A stretch of 64,000 nt of DNA from Xestospongia bergquistia (taxonomy: Eukaryota > Porifera > Demospongiae > Haplosclerida > Petrosiidae), in the NCBI GenBank assembly GCA_963965975.1, contig OZ014413.1:2738001-2802000 (forward strand). Reading direction: 5' to 3'. A program made the translations under genes and the position numbers. The notes under the pieces were generated by a model that was not told the DNA's origin, searched no databases, and worked only from the letters and a program-made list of their open reading frames with translations. Each line of letters starts with the position of its first letter. Position 1 is the first letter of the stretch. Shown here piece after piece: positions 35,661 to 48,891 of the stretch.

Positions 35661-36098
35661 TTATGTAGGAATTTGAGTGTGACTGTAGTGGAGTTAGTTC
35701 AAACTGGTATTCTTCACTGTCATACAGAGAATAGTCTTCCTTCTCAACATAGTTTATCATAATACCACCATTAATAGTAAAGTCACATTAACTAGTTCAA
35801 CATAACCACTATTACCAGTAATTGGTATTAAGAGTGCTTAATAAAGGAAAAGGCACTAATCACCCATGTGTTAATTAGATAATTCAAAGGGACCAGATGT
35901 ACTTATATTTATTACCTAAATGTGTACAATGTTATTTGAGATATTGCTATTAACAATATACCTAAGGATTTGTTAAATACAATACACCTGGATATTGTAG
36001 CTATTAAAGCTAATTACTTTATGTCCTATAGTGATAATGATGTAGAGACTGATGAGACCGGTTTAGTTACCAGACCTAGTGACACCAGTATAGATGAG
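35661..36098 (+). pseudogene. Decayed exons of the unrecognised plus-strand gene
   Basis: After TGTAG, a block matching exon c of the 7710-8880 relic ('VVELVQTG') carries several stops. Further on, 36044-36098 reads 'ETDETGLVTRPSDTSIDE' between an AG and a GTAAGC donor. The same exon recurs at 39248-39302. No intact frame joins them. Confidence 0.4.
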
Positions 36099-37131
36099 GT
36101 AAGCTATACTCTAGTATGTGTACATGTATTATATTAAGATAATAATATTGTAGTAACTAGTTAGGTACAGAAATAATATAAATTACTTATCTTCTTTCTT
36201 TAGGATTTTACAGATTAATTTTCCCAATTACTATGTGTCGTTTCTAGCCACTTAAGATGATTTTAATTCACACAACCAATTAATCCATTTTCTGGACTAC
36301 CAGCAAGTATACAGTGAGGACAAGTATTTACACTATCTAGTAAGCATGTATAATTATATATTAGTATATGTAGTTATTATAGAAGAGAATTATAATTACA
36401 TATCTTATTTTACAATCACCACAGACAGCCTAAGAAGAGTTTGAACTATTACATTAAAAAAAGGTGTGTGATTTGTGTTTGTATAAGTGTTACATTCATC
36501 TCACTTGTATTAACTTCATGTAGCTGGCATGTATTGCTCTTAGTAATTCAAATCACTTTAACATTTTTAATATAATTGATGTTGTGTAGTATTTATAATA
36601 GTATGCCATATATACATACAACCAATGAAGATAGAATGTATTTTGCAGTCATTACAATAAATGCAAATGCTTATGTATAATGTTATATCACTTCAATTAT
36701 GTGGTGTTTAATCTAGACCTGTGTATGTAATGTTTACGATGATAACAGTTATACAAATCTTTTTGCTATTAAAATTAAATAAAATTTGCATTGAAAGATT
36801 TTATTTTTTTATGAAACATCAAAATTATTTATTGGAAACGTTTTCATCACAAACTTAGATGGCTAGGTAAAAACTATATTTTGACATCAAATTAAAATTC
36901 TTTAATAAAGAGAAAATTAATTTCATCAACAACTATCATGTTTATATACGTGAATACAATTTTAAAAGGTAAAATAAAGGGGTGTAGCAAAAGAAGGAAA
37001 CAACACAATGGAAACCAAAACTATTAATCACGAAGTTTAAGCAATAGTAAAACCAAAAAATGAATAAAAATGCATTTTTAACATGTAATACAGTAGTCAA
37101 AAAAGAGGTTTAAAAGTTACAGTAGTGTATC
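36099..37131. other. Intergenic, nothing recognised
   Basis: AT-rich. 36400-37100 is collinear with 60450-61090 to the right of SRCR gene 2. No coding region was seen. Confidence 0.45.
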
Positions 37132-38932
37132 TTAAAACTCGTGTACATAATGTAACACTGAATGGAGAATCTTAAATTTGGTGACTTCATCACAATCAAT
37201 AACATTAAGACCAGCACCTTTAATTTTACCCTCTCTTGTTGCTCGTACCCACAGTGACCATGTCTTACCATCTCCTTTAGTGTAAAATGATTCTCCTGCC
37301 TTTACTGCTGCTGGATGAAATTCTGTTTCTTTGATACCTGTTTTATAAGATTTTTTCATTGATTTTTGATATGTATAAAAGCTTTTTTAAACTGGTTCTT
37401 CAACCTCTCATTTTCTGGTCGTACATGACCTATTTGATCGACACCTTTCTTTTAGCAACTACATGTCCCCAATCATGTCCTAAATCATCATCACCCCCAT
37501 CACCTCCACCACAGCAGCCACCACCACCACAGTTGCTGCCACTGCTGCCACTGTCACCACCACTATCACCGCAGTTGCTGCCAAAATTGCCACCACTATG
37601 TCTGCCACCAACACCAGTATGGCTGCTATTATTGCTTTCATAGCCACGAGCGAATATTTTGCTTCTGCTGATACTATTTCCACTACATTTATTGCTTCCA
37701 TACACTGTTCTATAAGTTCTTCTACTTATACCAGCAACATCTTGTCTTCTAGCAGTAGTTAAATTAATCTTACTAGATGGAACAAAGGGAACATATCCTT
37801 GCTCAATTTTGGGAGCAATTATAACTCCACCATAGCACAAGTTAGAACAAGTAATTTCATCAGTTACCAAAAGAACAGCTGGTATCCATTTACATTGAAT
37901 TTTAGCTTGAAATGAACACAGTTTCTGGCAATTATTTTCATATACAATATTGCGAAAATCTGTTAATGTTGGTTGCATTTGATGTGGATTAACAACATAA
38001 TTTAGAAGAGAATTCTTGTAATATCTATTTCTGAGCCAATCATGTACATGACTTTGAAGGGTATAACGACTAGAACTACTGTCACGATTGCCAGTAATTA
38101 TACCATCAGTAACTTGGGAATCAATTGCTGATCTTATTTCTCTCTGATCAATTAGATACAAATTGCTACCAAGCTGTGTGATGATATTATACAATAACGA
38201 ATCAATAGTTTGTCTGATATTATTTTGAACTTGCTTTTGCATACGATCAAGTAGTTCACAAGGAACTTTGATGTTCTCCACATTTGCACCTTCTTGTAAC
38301 GAATGGAGTAGACTATTAATGAACGTAGGAATCAATGAGAGTTTAACTACCTCTTGTAGAGATGAAGAAACATAGGAAAGTACTGGCCAATATAATGGTA
38401 ATTATCTGTTAAATCCTTTGCAAAGGAAGCTTCAGGACTGTTGTGATCATGAAGGTTTTTAGTGTCTTGTAATTCTCCATCAGTCCCATGTATCATCAAT
38501 GGGTGAGATTGAGTAGACATGTTTGGAGATGAGATTCTAAACTCAATTTTAGAGCTATCCTCCTTGATTGAATATGTAATATGTAATATGTGTCTGCCTG
38601 TATCCAGAAGCGATTAATGTTGTTCAGCGTATTACCACATTCAGCTACAGTTTTAAGAATTTTTTGAAGGTCATAAGGTAAATTCTGGAGTAAACCTTTG
38701 TAACAAGGTCGTTGAGAAATGGATGACACTCTCTACCCACACTGAGAGCTTGTTTGGATCAGGTGAATCAAGACAAAAGAAAAGAGGTAGGCACTCATCT
38801 GAACCAAGTGAGAGGAACATGACAACATCATTTATTGAAAGAAGACCTACATTATGATGATCTGTACTCTGAACCAGAAGCTCAATATGCCATATGCTCT
38901 TGTCGACAGACAACCCTACTACCTTAGCATGT
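37132..38932 (-). pseudogene. 5'-truncated decayed copy of the unrecognised gene at 61.1-63.9 kb
   Basis: Read on the minus strand: 38913-38496 gives fragments of the middle part (for example 'IWHIELLVQSTDHHNVGLLS'), 38335-37430 gives 301 residues of the following part ending in a Gly/Asp-rich stretch, and 37359-37132 gives the C-terminus ('FHPAAVKAGESFYTKGDG'). Breaks: similarity begins abruptly near 38932, about 150 bases are missing near 38718, frames change between 38496 and 38335, and a one-base loss near 37450 ends the 301-residue frame early. The 61-64 kb copy is longer, so this one is the more degraded. Confidence 0.7.
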
Positions 38933-38956
38933 ATCCTATTTTGTTTATTGCTCTTC

Positions 38957-39302
38957 TAGATGAATTATCAAGGAGACTGTTCTGATACTGATAGTTTATT
39001 ATCATTTAGACTTGCACCAATACCTCAACCACGTCTCTCACAGTTACATGATGCCACACCCTCTCATTCTAATATACCAAGGTATTATTAATATTACTTA
39101 CTACAATACTTAAACTAATGTTTTATATTACCAAAATGTGCACTATATTATTTGAGATATTACTATTAACAATAAACATAAGGATTTCTTAAAAACAATA
39201 CATTTTGATATCACAGCTATTAGGTGAATATTTTATGTCCTATATGTAGAAACTCATGAGACCAGTTTAGGTACCAGACCTAGTAACACCAATATAGATG
39301 AG
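38957..39302 (+). pseudogene. Two exons of the unrecognised plus-strand gene, second remnant set
   Basis: After CTTCTAG, 38957-39081 reads 'MNYQGDCSDTDSLLSFRLAP' and a further 'IPQPRLSQLHDATPSHSNIP', then a GTATTA donor. 39248-39302 reads 'ETHETSLGTRPSNTNIDE' before GTAAGC and matches 36044-36098. The following block (39410-39540) loses the frame. No family is recognised. Confidence 0.4.
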
Positions 39303-39784
39303 GTAAGCTATACTCTAGTATGTGTACATGTATTATATTAAGATAATAATTTTGTTGCAACTAGTTAGGTACAAAAATAATACAAATTACTTATCTTCTT
39401 TCATTAAGATTTTACAGATTCATTTCCCCAATTACCATGTGTTATTACTATAACCACGTGAGACTACTTTAATTCCCACCACCATTTAATCCATTCTCTG
39501 GACTACCAGCTGGTAACAACGTGGAAAGTACTTATACTATCAAGTATACCAAAGTAAGCCTGTATAGTAGTTACAAACATATATATTAGTATATGTAGTT
39601 GTTAGAAGATAATTATAGTTATTTTGCCTTATTTCACAGTTAACCACAGACAGTCTGGGAAAAGTTTCAAGCTATACCATTAAAAATAGATGTATGTGCT
39701 GTGTTTGTAATTGTAATTAGTTTCTGCAACTTTTGTTAACTTCGTGTAACTGGCTACACATTCCTTTTTATAACTTAAAAAGCA
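39303..39784. other. Intergenic, degenerate duplicated sequence
   Basis: 39303-39660 resembles 36099-36420; 39668-39784 resembles 8895-8980. No intact coding region. Confidence 0.4.
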
Positions 39785-40070
39785 CTTTTCGGTATATATA
39801 AAAGTATTTTTAAACTGGCTTTTCAACCTCTCACTTTTGATCATACATGTTCTATTTGATTGACACTTTATTAGCAAATACATGTGCAAATTCATGTCCT
39901 GATTCACTATCATCATCACTACCTCTACCACTACAAATAGCATTGTTACCACCAACACTATGGCTACAACTACCACCACCATAGCCACAAAATATCTTGC
40001 TTCCACTGATACTATTTCCTCTTCCTCCAAATTTATTGCTTCCATACTATTGACCATATCAGACATCAAC
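39785..40070 (-). pseudogene. Decayed Gly/Asp-rich C-terminal fragment, downstream of SRCR gene 2
   Basis: The minus strand includes 'ERLKSQFKNTFIYTEK', which aligns to 'ERLKNQFKKAFIHITK' of the 61-64 kb gene, and a scrambled Gly/Asp-rich stretch. It is the counterpart of 8981-9340. Confidence 0.5.
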
Positions 40071-40436
40071 AAGAACAGTACATTATTTTCGGCATTGTAT
40101 AGCAGTTCTTTGGTCTACTTACTGATTTCAAATAGATAGATGTAAGACAGTCATTGCTAATGCTTATCTTGAATTTGTCTTGGATAACTGCTAGCTTATA
40201 ACTATATGGAATGTTAATAATGTAAAAACAAGGTCTCCACAGTTTAGATTTCAAATAATCAACACTTACTATATGTATGATCAGTTGAATAAGCATTTAA
40301 AATTAATAGGAGTAATAAACAAACAGCTTATTTCCTTTTTGGGCATTTCAAATTACCATGTTGTTACTATAAATAGCAATATATCATAATTATTTTTAGT
40401 ATGACTAGCTGACAGGCACTGATCACGAGTAAAAAC

Positions 40437-40442
40437 TTTATT
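40437..40442 (-). terminator. Candidate polyadenylation signal of SRCR gene 2
   Basis: AATAAA on the minus strand about 225 bases past the stop at 40665, in sequence nearly identical to that after SRCR gene 1. Confidence 0.5.
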
Positions 40443-40664
40443 AACGAGGTTTACTTACATAACTTAAATCACCTTAATAAAATGGATTCAAAAAACAATG
40501 ACAGCAAAACACAATAGGCATTGTCCTCTAAGGGCTAAGTTATCAAAAAAGCAAAATAGATCTATAGTTGTTAATATAAAGATAGATAGCAGCAGCAATC
40601 AAAAAATGTAATGTGTTTTCTATTTTTTTTAAAAAAGTCAGCATAACTTGGAGGAAGAGGACTT

Positions 40665-41380
40665 TCAGAATTTTACCTCCTCATAGGTTACCTCCATAGT
40701 TTCATATTCAGACTCTCCATGAGCAGCATCTAAAAACTTGGCAGATGGATTATCTAAAGTAGCTTGTACATCTGAAGGAGCTTTCCAATTGTGTACATTA
40801 GATTCTTGCTGTCCAGATGCCTGTACTATAGGATTTTGAGCAGGATAGGTTGGAAAAGACGTTGGTGCAGCTGTTGTGCTTGATTGATTGCTTTCATTCA
40901 CATTGAAAGTGTTATATGAATGGGCTTCATATGGATATGGTGGAGCTGATGGTTGTAGTAAGTTTAAAGATGGTGGTTGCTGATGATGACCTGCTTGCTG
41001 TTGATAAGGAGCTGGTGGTTGCTGCAGAGACAAGTATGGATAAGACACAACAGTTGGTGTTTCATATGGTCCAGGTGTATTACTACTTTCATTGTAGGGT
41101 GGTAGAGATCTGCGATTGGCTGCTGGGTAATGTGTTGAGTCTATAGTATCCAAGATAGTACTAGAAAGTGGTCTAGATGGACCTGTTTGATTTGTTCTTT
41201 GAGTAGTTTCAGTAGATCTAGTTGTCTGCAATTCAATTTGTTGTGTGTTAGAACTTATATCATTTTGTATCTTGCCTTTTTTTCGAATAACAACAACTAT
41301 TATAAAGCAAACAATAGCCACAATAATTAGTACCAAAATAGAACCAATTGTACCACCAACCGGTCCAGCTATGTTTGATG
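40665..41380 (-). CDS. SRCR gene 2 last exon: transmembrane helix and cytoplasmic tail
   Basis: 716 bases, one codon longer than in gene 1. The helix has '[17 protein letters not shown]' followed by RKKGK. The tail keeps LPPY, VSYPYL, YETM (Tyr 2531) and VTYEEV (Tyr 2538). Changes against gene 1 fall mainly between the motifs (for example 'PACKFLD' against 'NPSAKFLD'), while the last 16 residues are identical, pointing to constraint on the C-terminus. Confidence 0.88.
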
Positions 41381-44300
41381 CTAGAAAACAATAAGTAATA
41401 ATGTCTATATTATAATATAGAGTTATAACATTGCTCTGGTAAAGGATCTAATCAATACATATAGTTATTTACTAACAGCTTATACTTTAGTATTTACTTA
41501 CAGGCAGTGGTAGGAAGAGCAGAAGTAATATTGTGACATGTAGTCCTTAATGTTGATACTGATGACAAACTTATTGGATTACCTACAAATGTAATGTGAC
41601 CTCATTAGAACATGAAATATGTACAGTTATGTTATGTTTTGGAAGAGTTGACAAGTTTTAACAACATGTTTATTTTTAACTTACTACATTGAATTATGAC
41701 ATATTCAGAATGACTACATCCTTCATAGGAATAAGTAGGACAACTCTGACATGAACCCAAACAGGAAAAACTACTGCTACAAGTTAAGTTACTCATCCAA
41801 ATATGTTGAGATGAACTACCAGACCTATAACAAATATAGTATACTTCCAGTATAATCTATTGTACTAAACATACAAAGGAAGATGATTATAATTTGTATA
41901 GTTTGAATATCCCAGTTGTTTACAGAGAACAAGTGCATCATTAGAATCAAATCCATCATCACATATTGTACCCCACTCTCCATTACAATAGACCTCAACA
42001 CGTCCTTCATTAGAATAATTTCCTCCTTGAAGACGAATCATACCAGGAAAGGGATTACTGTTCCAGATCCTTGTAGAATCTAAATTCACAATAAATGTAG
42101 ATCTATACTATAATAATATTATTAATACTCACAACAGGATACAGTACCATCATAAGAGTTAGTGTTACTACATCCACTATCAATGATAGTAGAGTAGAAA
42201 CACTGTAGGATAGTAAGATAGTCATTGTTAGGACAGTTGACATCATCCAGTAACATTGGGCTGTAGTCAGTGCCATAACTGAAATATTACCAAATAATTA
42301 TTTATGTCTCAAAAGATAATTTTAAGAAACTAACCTCACTAATCCAGCTCTAGAGTAACTTGATGCTCCAGTATATCCCAACTGGTGACAGATGACATCA
42401 GCTTCATATTGACTATAGTAGGTATCATCACAGATATTACCCCATTGTCCATTGATATAGATCTGCACTATACCATAGTAATAGGAGGATAAGGTATATC
42501 CATTACGATAAAGACGTGTAGTACCAAAACCAATATGGCTAGAAGAAGCTACATCAACATAATAAAATAAAAACTGTTGCTAATGAGGTAATTAAATCTA
42601 AAATGTTGCTAATGAAGTACTTAAATCTAAAGTCAACTACTTGAGATTAGATATTATAAGACAATTCTTTTAACCACCAAATGCAATATTATCATTACTT
42701 ACAGACTAATCCAGAACAAGTAGTCTTTGAATTATTAGACTTTGAATATGAGCTTATGTAAACTAAAGAATACAATAATAATAATGAATAAACCTAAGTA
42801 ATAAGAACATTTAACACATTATGCAATTAACTTGGTTCAGTATAACAATGTAACAACTTACTACATGTGACAGTAATATCTTCATAGTGGGTACAACTAG
42901 TTATTGAAGTTGATGGACAGGAATGTCTAGTACCATAACATGTGTCAGAAGAAAAACTGGACATGTGTGTACTCCAAATTGGTTGACTGGAATTACCAGA
43001 TCTAAATAATAGTCGGATAACTTTATTGTGATAGCAACATCGTAAATGATTGACCAACTATTAAACATTAAATAGTTACTCTTTAATAAATTTTGAAGAT
43101 ATTAATAATAGAAAAACTACAAAATACTCAAAGGAAAGCCAACTTTAAAGCTTAATAAGCATTAACTAGAGCTCACAATAATGATTATTATATGTTTTGG
43201 AAGTGAAGAATGTGGTTTAACAATTCATATTGTTGTATACAAACATTACACATGAGTTTAAAAAATTAAGTCTGACTGCTAAGCATGGAAAAGCAGTTTT
43301 ATTAAATTTAATATAAAGTTTCATACTTAAACAATTACTCAAGATTATTGCTTTGATTAAAGGTACTTACAGACTTAAGTGATCATATCTATGGTAATAA
43401 TTATATCCCAGTTGTTTACAGATAGTTAGAGCATCAGTAGAACTAAATCCATTATCACATATTGTTCCCCACTGTCCATTACAATAGACCTCAACACGTC
43501 CTTGATTAGGATAACTACCTCCTTGGAGACGGATCGTACCAGAGAATGGATTACTGTTCCAGATCCTAGTGGTATCTATGACAAACACAACAAGTACTTA
43601 GAAAAATATTGATACACTTACAGCAGTAGACAGTAGCATCATAAGAGTTAGTACATCCACTATCAATGTGTGTAGAGAATGAACACTGAAATATAGTAAG
43701 GTAGTTGCTACTAGCACAGTTGAGGTCATCCATCTTCACAGACAGATAATCAGTACCATAACTAGACAGAAATAACTTAAAGCTTGATTATTAGATAATT
43801 CTAACTTCACTAATCCAGCTCTAGAGTAACTAGAGGCTCCAGTATATCCCAATTGATGACAAATGACATTACCTTCAGTAGAACTGTAGGAGTAGTCATC
43901 ACAGATATTACCCCATCCATTATTGTAATAGACTCTCACAATACCATAGTATTTAGATGATGAGGAATATCCATTACGAGAGAGAATAAGAGCACCATTT
44001 TGAGCATCATTAACTAAATAATAAAAGATTATCAAACACTAATTGCTAACTATAAGAATTATCATATATCACAAATACACATATTTAATAATCTTATACC
44101 ATTAAATTATATACAATAATATAATTTCTTACAAATTAATCCATAACAAGTCGTCTTTGAATTAGAAGGCTTTGAATATGAACTGTCATAAACTAAAGAA
44201 TCCAATAATAATAATGAGTAAGCATAAAGTAATAAAATTATTTAACAATATAATGTAACAACTTACTACATGTGACAGTAACATCCTCAGTGTGGGTACA

Positions 44301-47300
44301 ACTAGTTATTGAAGTTGATGGACAGGAATTTCTAGTACCATAACATGTGTCAGAGGACGAACTAGACATGTGTGTACTCCAAATTGGTTGACTGGAATTA
44401 CCAGATCTAAATAATAGTCAAATAACTATAATTTTTAGATATAACAACAGAATAAAATAAACATTAAAAAAAATGACGACAAACAAAGAAAAAACAATTT
44501 ATTGAAGTAGATAAAACAATTTCATACTTAAACAATAATTACTGTAGATAGTTACTTTGATTAATAGTACTTACAGACTTAAATGATCATATTTGTAGTA
44601 ATAATTATATCCCATTTGTTTACAGATAGTTTGAGCATCAGTAGAGCTAAATCCATTATCACATATTGTTCCCCACTCTCCATTACAATAGACTTCAACA
44701 CGCCCTTCATTAGAATAATTTCCTCCTTGAAGACGTATCATACCAGAGAAAGGATTGCTGTTCCAGATCCTAATGGTATCTATAACAAATGCAACAAGTG
44801 CTAAAGAATTATTTATACACTCACAGCAGTGGACAGTAGCATCATAAGAGTTAGTATTAGTACATCCACTATCAATGTGTGTAGAGAATGAACACTGAAA
44901 TATAGTGAGGTAGTTGCTACTATTACAGTTGAGATCATCCATCTTCATAGACAGAGTGTCAGTGCCATAACTAAACAGAGATATTTAAAACCAGAATTAC
45001 ATGTATGATTACAAATTCTAACCTCACTAATCCAGCTCTAGAGTAACTAGAGACTCCAGTATATCCCAATTGATGACAGATGACATTAGCTTCAGCAGAA
45101 TTGTAGGAGTAGTCATCACAGATATTACCCCATTCATTGTCGTAATAGACCCTCACAATACCATAGTAATAGGATGCTGAAGTATACCCATTACGAGATA
45201 AAATTATAGCACCATTTTGAACAAAATCAGCTAAATGATAAAAGATTATTATCAACTAATTACTAAATGAAAGGATTATCATATGCAGTCAATACACATG
45301 TTTAACAATCTTACAACATTGACCAAATACAATAATATAATTTCTTACAAATTAATCCATAACAAGTAGTATTTGAATTAGAAGGCTTTGAATATGAACT
45401 GCTGTAAACTAAAGAATAAAATAATGATAATGAGTAAATCTAAGTAATTAGATCAATTAATAAATTGTGAAAATTGCTTGGTATAATAACTTACTACATG
45501 CGACAGTAACATCCTCAGAGTGGGTACAACTAGTTATTGAAGTTGATGGACAGGAATTTCTAGTACCATAACATGTGTCAGAAGAAAAACTGGACATGTG
45601 TGTACTCCAAATTGGTTGACTGGAATTAACAGGTCTAAATAATAGACAAATAACTATAATTGTTAGATATAACAACAGAATAAAATAAACATAAGACAAA
45701 CTGACAAACAAAGAAAAAACAATTTTATTGAAGTAGATAAAACAGTTTTATACTTAAACAATAATTACTGTATATAGTTATTTTGATTAATAGTACTTAC
45801 AGACTTAAATGATCATATCTGTAGTAATAATTATATCCTAGTTGTTTACAGATAGTTTGAGCATCAGTAGAGCTAAATCCATTATCACATATTGTTCCCC
45901 ACTCTCCATTACAATAGACTTCAACACGTCCTTCATTAGAATAATTTCCTCCTTGAAGACGTATCATACCAGAGAAAGGATTGCTGTTCCAGATCCTAAT
46001 GGTATCTATAACAAATGCAACAAGTGCTAAAGAATTGTTTATACACTCACAACAGTAGACAGTAGCATCATAAGAGTTAGCATTAGTACATCCACTATCA
46101 ATGTGTGTAGATAATGAACACTGAAATATAGTGAGGTAGTTGCTACTATTACAGTTGAGATCGTCTATCTTCATAGACAGAGTGTCAGTGCCATAACTAA
46201 ACAGAGATATTTAAAACCAGAATTACATGTATTATTACAAATTCTAACCTCACTAATCCAGCTCTAGAGTAACTAGAGACTCCAGTATATCCCAATTGAT
46301 GACAGATGACATTAGCTTCAGCAGAATTGTAGGAGTAGTCATCACATATATTACCCCATTCATTGATGTAATAGACCCTCACAATACCATAGTAATAGGA
46401 TGTTGAAGTATACCCATTACGAGATAAAATTATAGCACCATTTTGAACAGAATCAGCTAAATGATAAAAGATTATTATCAACTAATTACTAAATGAAAGG
46501 ATTATCATATGCAGTCAATACACATGTTTAACAATCTTATAACATTGAACGAATATAATAATATAATTTCTTACAAATTAATCCAGAACAAGTAGTCTTT
46601 GAATTAGAAGGCTTTGAATATGAACTGCTATAAACTAAAAAATACAATAATAATAATAAGTAAGCATACAGTAATAAAATTACATAACAATATAATGTTA
46701 CAACTTACTACATGTGACAGTAACATCCTCAGAGTTGGTACAACTAGTTATTGAAGTTGATGGACAGGAATTTCTAGTACCATAACATGTGTCAGAAGAA
46801 AAACTAGACATGTGTGTACTCCAAATTGGTTGACTGGAATTACCAGATCTAAATAATAGTCAAATAACTATAATTGTTAGATATAACAACAGAATAAAAT
46901 AAACATAAGACAAACTGACAAACAAAGAAAAAACAATTTTATTGAAGTAGATAAAACAATTTTATACTTAAACAATAATTACTGTAGATAGTTACTTTGA
47001 TTAATAGTACTTACAGACTTAAATGATCATATTTGTAGTAATAATTATATCCCATTTGTTTACAGATAGTTTGAGCATCAGTAGAATTAAATCCATTATC
47101 ACATATTGTTCCCCACTCTCCATTACAATAGACCTCAACACGTCCCTCGTTAGAATAATTTCCTTCTTGAAGACGTATCATACCAGAGAAAGGATTGCTG
47201 TTCCAGATCCTAATGGTATCTATAACAAACGCAACAAGTGCTAAAGAATTATTTATAAACTTACAGCAGTACACAGTAGCATCATAAGAGTTAGTATTAG

Positions 47301-48840
47301 TACATCCACTATCAATGTATGTAGAGAATGAACACTGAAATATAGTAAGGTAGTTGCTACTAGCACAGTTGAGGTCTTCCATCTTCATAGACAGATAATC
47401 AGTACCATAACTAGACAGAAATAACTTAAAGCTTGATTATTAGATAATTCTAACTTCACTAATCCAGCTCTAGAGTAACTTGATGCTCCAGTATATCCCA
47501 ATTGACGACAGATGACATTAGCTTCAGTAGAACTGTAGTAGACATCATCATCACAGATATTACCCCATCCATTATTGTAATAGACTCTCACAATACCATA
47601 GTAATAGGATGATGAAACATACCCATTACGATATAAAATTATAGCACCATTTTGAGCAAAATCAGCTAGATGGTAAAAATATGATCATTTCTAGCATTGT
47701 TATACAACAACTGTTAATTGAAAGGAATGTCATATTTAGACAATACATATGTTTAAAAACCATATAACATTGATCTAACAACACTATATTACATACAAAT
47801 TAATCCAGAACAAGTAGCTTTTGAAATAGAAGGCTTTAAAAATGAATTGATGTTAACTAAAAAATACAATAATGATAATGAGTAAATCTTCATATAATAG
47901 ATTACTTAAGAAAACAATATAACAACTTACTACATGTGACGGTAACATCCTCATAGTGGGTACAATTAGTTATTGAAGTTGATGGACAGGAATTTCTAGT
48001 ACCATAGCATGTGTCAGAGTTAGAACTAGACATGTATGCACTCCAAATTGGTTGACTGTAATTAATTGGTCTGAAATTATACAAATATTGAAACACTTAT
48101 TTGGCAATTAATAAAATTACTCACAAATAATTGAGGTGATTGTATTTATAGTAACTGCTATATCCCAGTTGTTTACAAACAGTTTGAGCATCACTAGAAT
48201 TAAATCCATTATCACATATTGTTCCCCACTCTCCATTACAATAGACCTCTACACGTCCTTGATTGGAATAACTACCTCCCTGAAGACGTATCATACCAGG
48301 GAAAGGATTACTATTCCAGATCCTAGTCATATCTGTTACAAAATGATAAGTAATAGGTAATATTTATACACTAACAGCAGTCCACAGTAGCATCATAATA
48401 ATTAGAACAACCACTATCAATGTATGTAGAGAAAGAACATTGAAATATAGTCAAGTAGCTACTATTGCCACAGTTTATGTTATCCATCTTCATTGGTAGA
48501 ATATCAGTCCCATAGCTAGACACATCAAATGAAACTAACTGTGATCAAAACTAGCTATATCTAACCTTACTAATCCAGCTTTAGAGTAACTTGTTGCTCC
48601 AGTATATCCCAATTGATGACAGATCACATTAGCATCAGTAGAACTGTAGTAGACATCATCATTACAGATATTACCCCATCCATTATTATAGTAGACCCTC
48701 ACAATACCATAGTAATAAGATGATGAGGTATACCCATTACGATATAGAATAATAGCACCATTTTTGGCTTCATCATCTAAATAATAAAAGATTAATATTT
48801 TCTAACTGCCAACTAAAGAAACTCATGACAATATTTTACT

Positions 48841-48891
<51 letters not shown>

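Noticed and set aside
37359-37643. Pro/Leu-rich 94-codon plus-strand frame
   Set aside because: Antisense of the Gly-rich stretch in the minus-strand copy of the unrecognised gene.
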